From positions 9,147 to 37,689 of the forward strand of contig JAKBCE010000032.1 in NCBI GenBank assembly GCA_021808195.1: a stretch of 28,543 nt of DNA. Reading direction: 5' to 3'. Positions 23,530 to 28,543 of the stretch are shown here, in pieces (the stretch's first letter is position 1; each line of letters opens with the position of its first letter). This stretch comes from Pseudomonadota bacterium. Its GTDB lineage: Bacteria > Pseudomonadota > Gammaproteobacteria > Steroidobacterales > Steroidobacteraceae. The translations under genes and the position numbers were made by a program. Below the pieces are notes generated by a model, which saw only the letters and a program-made list of their open reading frames with translations, did not search any database and was not told the DNA's origin.

Positions 23530-25032
23530 TCAGTCTTCCCGAGTCACCCGCAGCACTTCCTCGAGAGTCGTCTCCCCGCGCAGCACGCGCATGCGGCCGT
23601 GGTCGCGGATTGAGGGGGTGGTGCGGCGTGCATGCCGCTCGATCTGCTGCTCGCTCGCCCCGTCGTGAATCATCGTGCGCAGCGTGTCATCGGCCACGAT
23701 CAGCTCGTAGATGCCCGAGCGTCCGCGGTAGCCGCCCATGGCGTCCTCGCCGGCGCGGTACAGCGTCGGGGTCGGTCCGCCGAGCGGCAGGTTGAGCAGG
23801 CGCCGCTCGGTCTCACCGGCCTCGAACGGCCGCTTGGTCGCAGGGTTCAGCACGCGCACCAGGCGCTGGGCGAGCACGCCGATCAGGCTCGAGGAGAGCA
23901 GGAACGGCTCGATGCCCATGTCGCGCAGGCGCGTCACCGCGCCCGCGGCGGTGTTAGTGTGCAGTGTCGAGAGCACCAGGTGACCGGTGAGGCTCGCCTG
24001 CACGGCGATCTGCGCGGTCTCGAGGTCACGGATCTCACCGATCATCACCACGTCGGGGTCCTGGCGCAGGATTGCGCGCAGGCCGCGCGCAAACGTCATC
24101 TCCACCTTGGTGTTGACCTGGGTCTGGCCGATGCCGTCGATGTAGTACTCGATCGGATCCTCGACCGTCATGATGTTGCGGGTATTGTCGTTCAGCCGCT
24201 CGAGCGCCGCGTACAGCGTCGTGGTCTTGCCCGAGCCGGTCGGGCCGGTGACCAGCAGGATGCCGTGCGGCTTGTGGATGAGTTCGTCGATCAAGCGCTC
24301 GGTGCCCGGGTCCATGCCGAGCGCGGTGAGCTCGAGCCGTCCGGCCTGCTTATCGAGCATACGCAGCACCACCCGCTCGCCGTAGCCGGCCGGGATGGTC
24401 GAGACGCGCACGTCCACCGCCCGCCCGGCGATGCGCAGGCTGATCCGTCCGTCCTGCGGCAGGCGCTTCTCGGCGATGTCGAGTTTGGACATGACCTTGA
24501 TGCGCGAGACCACCAGAGGCGCGACGGCCCGCTTCGATTGCAGCACTTCGCGCAGCACGCCATCGACCCGAAAGCGCACCACCAGGCGATTCTCGAACGG
24601 CTCGATGTGTATGTCCGAGGCGTTCTCCTTCACCGCCTGGGTGAGCACCGCGTTGATCAGGCGGATGATGGGCGCATCATCGTCGCTGTCGAGCAGGTCG
24701 GCCTGCTCGGGCAACTCCTGGGCGAGGTGCGCGAGGTCCTCGGTCTCATTGAGGCCCTCGACTGCCTGCATGGCGTCCGAGCCGGCCTCGTACACCTGCT
24801 GCAGCAGCCGGTCGAATTCCTCTGCCGAGACGCGCGCGAGGCGGATTGGACGGCCGAGCACCCGCCGCGCCTCGGCGAGACCGAGTGCGGAGGCCCGCTC
24901 GCGGCACACGCACTCGGCGCTGTCCTCGCTCAGCGTCTTGACCAGCACCCCGTGGCGCTTGGCGAAGGCGAACGGCAGACGCGGCGAGGGGGTGCTCAGG
25001 GCTACGGGGTCCATGCGCGACGGTTCGCTCAC
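23530..25032 (-). CDS. gspE: Type II secretion ATPase GspE
   Basis: Cytoplasmic hexameric ATPase that drives pseudopilus assembly. 500 aa from a GTG that overlaps the gspD stop (GTGA). An N-terminal GspL-binding domain is followed by the NTPase core: [22 protein letters not shown] (137-158), Walker [10 protein letters not shown] (263-271), Asp box around 289-296 (TVEDPIEY), Walker [16 protein letters not shown] (322-336) and His box [13 protein letters not shown] (348-360). The C-terminal zinc module with two CxxC pairs is altered. [12 protein letters not shown] (392-403) stands where families have VRxLCPxCK, and [11 protein letters not shown] replaces the second pair. No cysteine remains in this region. 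The rest is fully conserved, so the protein is probably functional. Confidence 0.95.
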   Translation of the reverse strand: MSEPSRMDPVALSTPSPRLPFAFAKRHGVLVKTLSEDSAECVCRERASALGLAEARRVLGRPIRLARVSAEEFDRLLQQVYEAGSDAMQAVEGLNETEDLAHLAQELPEQADLLDSDDDAPIIRLINAVLTQAVKENASDIHIEPFENRLVVRFRVDGVLREVLQSKRAVAPLVVSRIKVMSKLDIAEKRLPQDGRISLRIAGRAVDVRVSTIPAGYGERVVLRMLDKQAGRLELTALGMDPGTERLIDELIHKPHGILLVTGPTGSGKTTTLYAALERLNDNTRNIMTVEDPIEYYIDGIGQTQVNTKVEMTFARGLRAILRQDPDVVMIGEIRDLETAQIAVQASLTGHLVLSTLHTNTAAGAVTRLRDMGIEPFLLSSSLIGVLAQRLVRVLNPATKRPFEAGETERRLLNLPLGGPTPTLYRAGEDAMGGYRGRSGIYELIVADDTLRTMIHDGASEQQIERHARRTTPSIRDHGRMRVLRGETTLEEVLRVTRED

Positions 25033-27032
25033 GGCTTCGGCGGACTGGCGGCGCCGGCCGGCGCGCTCGCCGATGGGGTGCTCGGCGGCAGTGGCGGCAG
25101 GCTTGGGCGCGGTTCGCCGGGCAGCAGATGCGGAAACTCCGGTGCGGGCAGGGCGCCTTCCTGCTCGAGCATGTAGCGGTAGTTGAGGTTGCTCTCGTTG
25201 GTGGCCTCGTTCTGGTCGCGCAGGATGGTCGGCTTGATGAAGATCATCAGGTTACTGCGCGTGGCGGTGTCGTTGCGCGATTTGAACAGCCAGCCGAGCA
25301 CCGGAATGCCGCCGAGGAAGGGCATGCTGTTGTGGTTGCGGTCCTGGGAGTTCTCGATCAGCCCGCCGAGTACCACGATGCCCTTGTTCTGGATGAGCAC
25401 GTTGGTGGTGATGCTGCGCTTCTGGGTGGTCGGATCGACGGTCGAGACCGAGGTGGGCAGCACGCTCGAGCTCTCCACCGAGATCTTCAGCATCACCGAG
25501 TTGCCGGTCGCTGAGATGGTCGGCGTCACCTTCAATATGGTGCCGACCTCCTCGCGCTGTACCGTCTGGAAGGGCGTCACCGTGCCGCTGGTGACGGTCG
25601 AGGCGTTGGTGTACTGGCCGGTGACGAAGGGGACCTCGTCGACCGACTTCAGTACCGCCTGTTGATTGTCCATGGTCACCGCCGAGGGGGTGGCCACGAT
25701 GTTGGTGTTGTTGTTGCCGCGCAGGGCGCGCAGCATGGCCGCGAACGAAACACCGCCGGCCGAGATCGTGCCGATGCCGATCGTCGTGCCCTCGAGCAGC
25801 GAGGTGGTGAGGTTTGCCGGGTTCTTCGCCGCGGCGACCAGATCGATGATGCTGGTGCCGCCGACCGGCTCGACGAACCCGCCGAGCGGCAGCTTGTTGA
25901 CCTGGGAGTAGGCCGCCCAGTTCACCCCGAGGTCATCGGTCTTGTTGACGTCGACCTCGGCGATGATGGCCTGCACCAGCACCTGCGGGCGGCGGATGTC
26001 GAGCTGCGCGACGATGCCGAGAATAGTGCGCATCACTTTCGGCGGCGCGGTGATCACCAGCGCATTGTTCTGCGTGTCGGCCCAGACGAGCGCGTTCTTC
26101 TCGGCCGCCGTCTGTGCGGTGCCTTTGACGTTGCCGGCGGTGGCGATCTGGGCGAGCTCCTGCATCTGCTCCTTCAGCTTCGGGGCGAGCTCCTTGGCGC
26201 TGGCGTAGTGCAGGTACACCACGCGGGTGTCGCCGCCGGCCGCCGAGGGCGTATCGAGCTCGGCCACGAGCGCGCGGATGCGCAGCCGCTCGGCCGGATC
26301 GCCGCTGATCAGCACGCTGTTGGTGCGCTCGTCGGCCACGACTTTGAAGGTGCGGCCCATCTGCGCGGTCGCCTGGCCCTGGTAGAGCTGGTTGATGACC
26401 TGCACGACCTGCGTGGCCGAGGCATTGCGCAGCGGCATGACGTCCACGTCCTGGTTGCCCACGCGGTCAATGCGCTTGACGATGCGCATGATGCGATAGA
26501 CGTTACTGGCGCGGTCCGAGATGATCAGGATGTTCGAGGGCGGGTAGGCCGCCAGGTGGCCCCACTCGGGCACCAGCGGGCGCAGAATCGGCACCAGCTC
26601 GGCGGCACTGACGTTCTTGACCGGAATCACCTGCGTGACCAGCTCGTCCGAGCTCGAGCTGACGTGCTTCGGCAACAGGATCGAGGGCATCTGCCGCTCA
26701 TCGGCGTTCGGCACGATCTTCACGATGTGCGCCCCGGAGGGCACCGCGATATAACCGTAGACCTGCAGAATGGAGAGGAACGCCTGATAGAACGCCGCCG
26801 GGGTGAGCGGCGTCGAGGAGTACATCGTCACCTGGGCATTGACGCGCGGGTCGAGGATGAAGTCCTTGCCGGTGGCCGCGCTCACCGCCTGAATGATCTG
26901 GCGGATGTTGGCGTCCTTGAAGTTCGGCGTGATGCTGGCCGCGCCGGCGCGCGCCACGGGGCCACCGATCAGGACGGTGGCGAACACGCTGAACACGAAC
27001 CAGCGCAGACCTTTCACAAAGAGCTTCCTCAT
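25029..27032 (-). CDS. gspD: Type II secretion outer-membrane secretin GspD
   Basis: Forms the multimeric outer-membrane channel of the type II secretion system. 667 aa from the ATG at 27032, overlapping the gspC stop (ATGA). The signal peptide runs to about residue 32 ([21 protein letters not shown]). N0 follows ([29 protein letters not shown]), then N1-N3 domains ([59 protein letters not shown]). The secretin core includes [10 protein letters not shown] and [12 protein letters not shown], ending in [11 protein letters not shown]...VPFLG-type sequence. The last 45 residues are Pro/Ala/Ser-rich; no typical pilotin-binding S-domain is recognised. Confidence 0.96.
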   Translation of the reverse strand: MRKLFVKGLRWFVFSVFATVLIGGPVARAGAASITPNFKDANIRQIIQAVSAATGKDFILDPRVNAQVTMYSSTPLTPAAFYQAFLSILQVYGYIAVPSGAHIVKIVPNADERQMPSILLPKHVSSSSDELVTQVIPVKNVSAAELVPILRPLVPEWGHLAAYPPSNILIISDRASNVYRIMRIVKRIDRVGNQDVDVMPLRNASATQVVQVINQLYQGQATAQMGRTFKVVADERTNSVLISGDPAERLRIRALVAELDTPSAAGGDTRVVYLHYASAKELAPKLKEQMQELAQIATAGNVKGTAQTAAEKNALVWADTQNNALVITAPPKVMRTILGIVAQLDIRRPQVLVQAIIAEVDVNKTDDLGVNWAAYSQVNKLPLGGFVEPVGGTSIIDLVAAAKNPANLTTSLLEGTTIGIGTISAGGVSFAAMLRALRGNNNTNIVATPSAVTMDNQQAVLKSVDEVPFVTGQYTNASTVTSGTVTPFQTVQREEVGTILKVTPTISATGNSVMLKISVESSSVLPTSVSTVDPTTQKRSITTNVLIQNKGIVVLGGLIENSQDRNHNSMPFLGGIPVLGWLFKSRNDTATRSNLMIFIKPTILRDQNEATNESNLNYRYMLEQEGALPAPEFPHLLPGEPRPSLPPLPPSTPSASAPAGAASPPKP

Positions 27033-28009
27033 CGCGGCGGCGTGCCCGCATTGTGCAGCATGGCGCCAAAGGGCAGCGCGTGCGGCGCGCTGGCCGGGCG
27101 GCCGGTGGCGGCCGGTGGGGGCAGGGACTGTGCGGCCTGTTCGACCTGCGCCAGATCGAGCGTGAGCACCCGCTGGGTGCCGTTGCGCAGCACGGTCACG
27201 GTCGCCTCGCTCGAGGAGCCGAGCGTGTTCAGGATTTGCTGATCCTGGGCCGGATCGGTGAGCGGGGTGCCGTTGATCTGCAGGACCAGATCCCCAGGCT
27301 TAAGCCCGAGGCGGGCAAAGGCGACCGGGTCGCTGCCCGGGTAGACCCGGTAACCGAGCGGACGGCCGCCGGCGAGCACCAGTTCGGGCCGCAGCAGTTC
27401 GCTCAGAATCTGCGGGCGGCGGGCGACGAGGGCGCGCATGCGGGCGACGAACTGCGGGGCGGTCGTCTCCGCGGGCGGCAGTGCCGCGGCGCTCGGCGGG
27501 GCCGCCCCGGGTGGCGCCTGCTGCGGCAGCGCCAGGGACTGCAGCATGCCATTGCGCCGCAGCAGCACCTTGTTCGGCAGTACCGCGGCGAGCGTCGCGC
27601 CGCCCGGCACGCTGTCACCGACGGCGTAGACTTTCACGCTCTGGGCGTTCGGCCCGAGGATGGCGAGCCCCTCGGCCGGATCGTGCGCGGCGATCACCCC
27701 GGTGAGCACCAGCGGCAGGTCGGTCTGCGGGGCATTGGCCGAGAGCGGCTCGGCCGAGGGCGGGGCGATCCCGAACAGGTGACTGGCGATGAGCTCGGCA
27801 ACGTTCGTGGCACGGACCTGCGGATGCCAGGCAGCCAGGGGTAGTCCCTGCGGTGCACCGCCGCCGGCCAAATCGGTCACCAGCAGCGCCGCCTGCGCCG
27901 CGAGGGCGAGAGCGAGCAGCCCGACCAGCAACCCCGGCGCACGGTTGAGCAGCCGGTTGCGCCACGGATCGCCGGAGCGGAATCCTTCGAGCCAGGACGC
28001 GGTGCTCAT
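27029..28009 (-). CDS. gspC: Type II secretion protein GspC with PDZ domain
   Basis: Bitopic inner-membrane protein linking the platform to the secretin. 326 aa from the ATG at 28009 (MSTASWLEGF); a longer upstream frame is rejected because it lacks protein character. A membrane helix lies at about 26-46 (GLLVGLLALALAAQAALLV). The HR domain is about 96-160 (DLPLVLTGVIAAHDPAEGLAILG; AVGDSVPGGATLAAVLPNKVLLRRNG) and would contact the secretin N0 domain. After a Pro/Ala linker comes a PDZ domain at about 216-286 (YRVYPGSDPVAFARLGLKPGDLVLQINGTPL). First gene of gspC-D-E-F. Confidence 0.94.
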   Translation of the reverse strand: MSTASWLEGFRSGDPWRNRLLNRAPGLLVGLLALALAAQAALLVTDLAGGGAPQGLPLAAWHPQVRATNVAELIASHLFGIAPPSAEPLSANAPQTDLPLVLTGVIAAHDPAEGLAILGPNAQSVKVYAVGDSVPGGATLAAVLPNKVLLRRNGMLQSLALPQQAPPGAAPPSAAALPPAETTAPQFVARMRALVARRPQILSELLRPELVLAGGRPLGYRVYPGSDPVAFARLGLKPGDLVLQINGTPLTDPAQDQQILNTLGSSSEATVTVLRNGTQRVLTLDLAQVEQAAQSLPPPAATGRPASAPHALPFGAMLHNAGTPPR

Positions 28010-28212
28010 CGATGCTTCAGCATGTTCGGTAGAAGATAGACCGTAAAACGCCCACAGCGTGCGACCGCAGCAGTCGATCAATGATACGGGGCTGCCGGTT
28101 CCGCTCACAAGCGCTTGTTTCTGTTTGAGACCGCGATCGCGAATTGCCGGCGGGCAACGACCCGGCGCGGGCGGCTCTTGTGTTGCGCCGTCGGCCACCC
28201 TATAAAGAGCTC

Positions 28213-28533
28213 ATGAGCGACCCCCATCCGACCCGACCCGATAGCGGGGTACTCGTCGAGGAGGCGCGGCCGCAGGTCAAGCCGCCGCCACTGTTCCGGG
28301 TGGTGCTGCTCAACGACGATTACACCCCGATGGAATTCGTGGTCGACGTGCTGGAGAAATTCTTCAGCCTCGACCGGCCGACGGCAACGCGTATCATGCT
28401 GGAGGTGCACACTCAAGGTAAGGGGGTGTGCGGGGTGTTCACCTTCGAGATCGCCGAAACCAAGGTCGCGCAGGTCACCACCTACGCGCGTGACAACCAG
28501 CACCCGTTGATGTGCACGCTGGAAGAGGCGTGA
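28213..28533 (+). CDS. clpS: ClpS, ClpAP adaptor of the N-degron pathway
   Basis: Binds proteins with destabilising N-terminal residues and delivers them to ClpAP protease. 106 aa. The degron pocket residues N34, D35, D36 and M40 ([11 protein letters not shown]) and H66 ([10 protein letters not shown]) are all present at the E. coli positions. A 25-residue flexible N-terminus with an acidic stretch precedes the fold. The ATG at 28213 is preceded by AAAGAG; a longer frame from 28144 adds unlike sequence. The partner clpA is probably just beyond the window. Confidence 0.95.
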   Translation: MSDPHPTRPDSGVLVEEARPQVKPPPLFRVVLLNDDYTPMEFVVDVLEKFFSLDRPTATRIMLEVHTQGKGVCGVFTFEIAETKVAQVTTYARDNQHPLMCTLEEA

Positions 28534-28543
28534 ACGGCAAGAG

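Noticed and set aside
22269..23795. 508-codon plus-strand frame, and the similar frames at 23632-25176 and 25662-27242
   Set aside because: Antisense to gspF, gspE and gspD; products are His/Arg/Gln-rich without domain character.
28132..28141. CGCGATCGCG palindrome upstream of clpS
   Set aside because: A 10-bp palindrome is expected by chance in such GC-rich DNA, and no promoter is associated with it.

Overview
The window is a stretch of high-GC chromosome from a gammaproteobacterium. The order rne / rluC / yceF / yceD-rpmF-plsX-fabH is the gammaproteobacterial arrangement. The window also holds an OprI/Lpp-like alanine-zipper lipoprotein, a LexA-ImuA-ImuB-DnaE2 mutasome operon, a type II secretion cluster and ClpS. 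I infer a Xanthomonadales/Nevskiales/Steroidobacterales-type bacterium; the sequence alone does not settle the genus.

Layout. Positions 1-6515 are core: the 5' two-thirds or so of RNase E (minus, cut by the window edge), divergent rluC, convergent yceF, then the fatty-acid/phospholipid operon yceD-rpmF-plsX-fabH. Positions 6553-14172 are a complete 7,620-bp transposon of the IS1595 (ISXO2-like) family. It has 21-bp terminal inverted repeats (20/21 identical) and a perfect 8-bp target duplication, GCAAGCAA, at 6545-6552 and 14173-14180. It sits between the end of fabH and a bidirectional terminator that fabH must once have shared with the convergent lipoprotein gene. Its left half carries cargo: a TIR-like protein, an unrecognised 351-aa protein and a two-helix membrane protein. 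Its right half carries a translationally coupled operon of two unknown proteins plus the transposase, and a convergent coiled-coil/winged-helix-like protein.

Positions 14181-21963 return to core: terminator, lipoprotein (minus), then lexA-imuA-imuB-dnaE2 reading rightwards. The error-prone polymerase gene dnaE2 is interrupted in frame by a 360-aa intein (19909-20988), placed between the E and S of the conserved GFGEYGFPE/SHAASF motif. Its splicing motifs are complete, but its LAGLIDADG endonuclease motifs look decayed. Positions 21979-28009 (minus) hold a small acidic protein and gspC-gspD-gspE-gspF with overlapping or nearly abutting ends; the pseudopilin genes gspG onward are not here. The window ends with clpS (plus).

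Most noteworthy are the precisely delimited cargo-bearing IS1595-type element with possible defence and accessory-transposition genes, and the intein inside an SOS mutagenesis polymerase. Smaller points are a probably leaderless yceD mRNA and a GspE ATPase lacking its usual tetracysteine zinc site.
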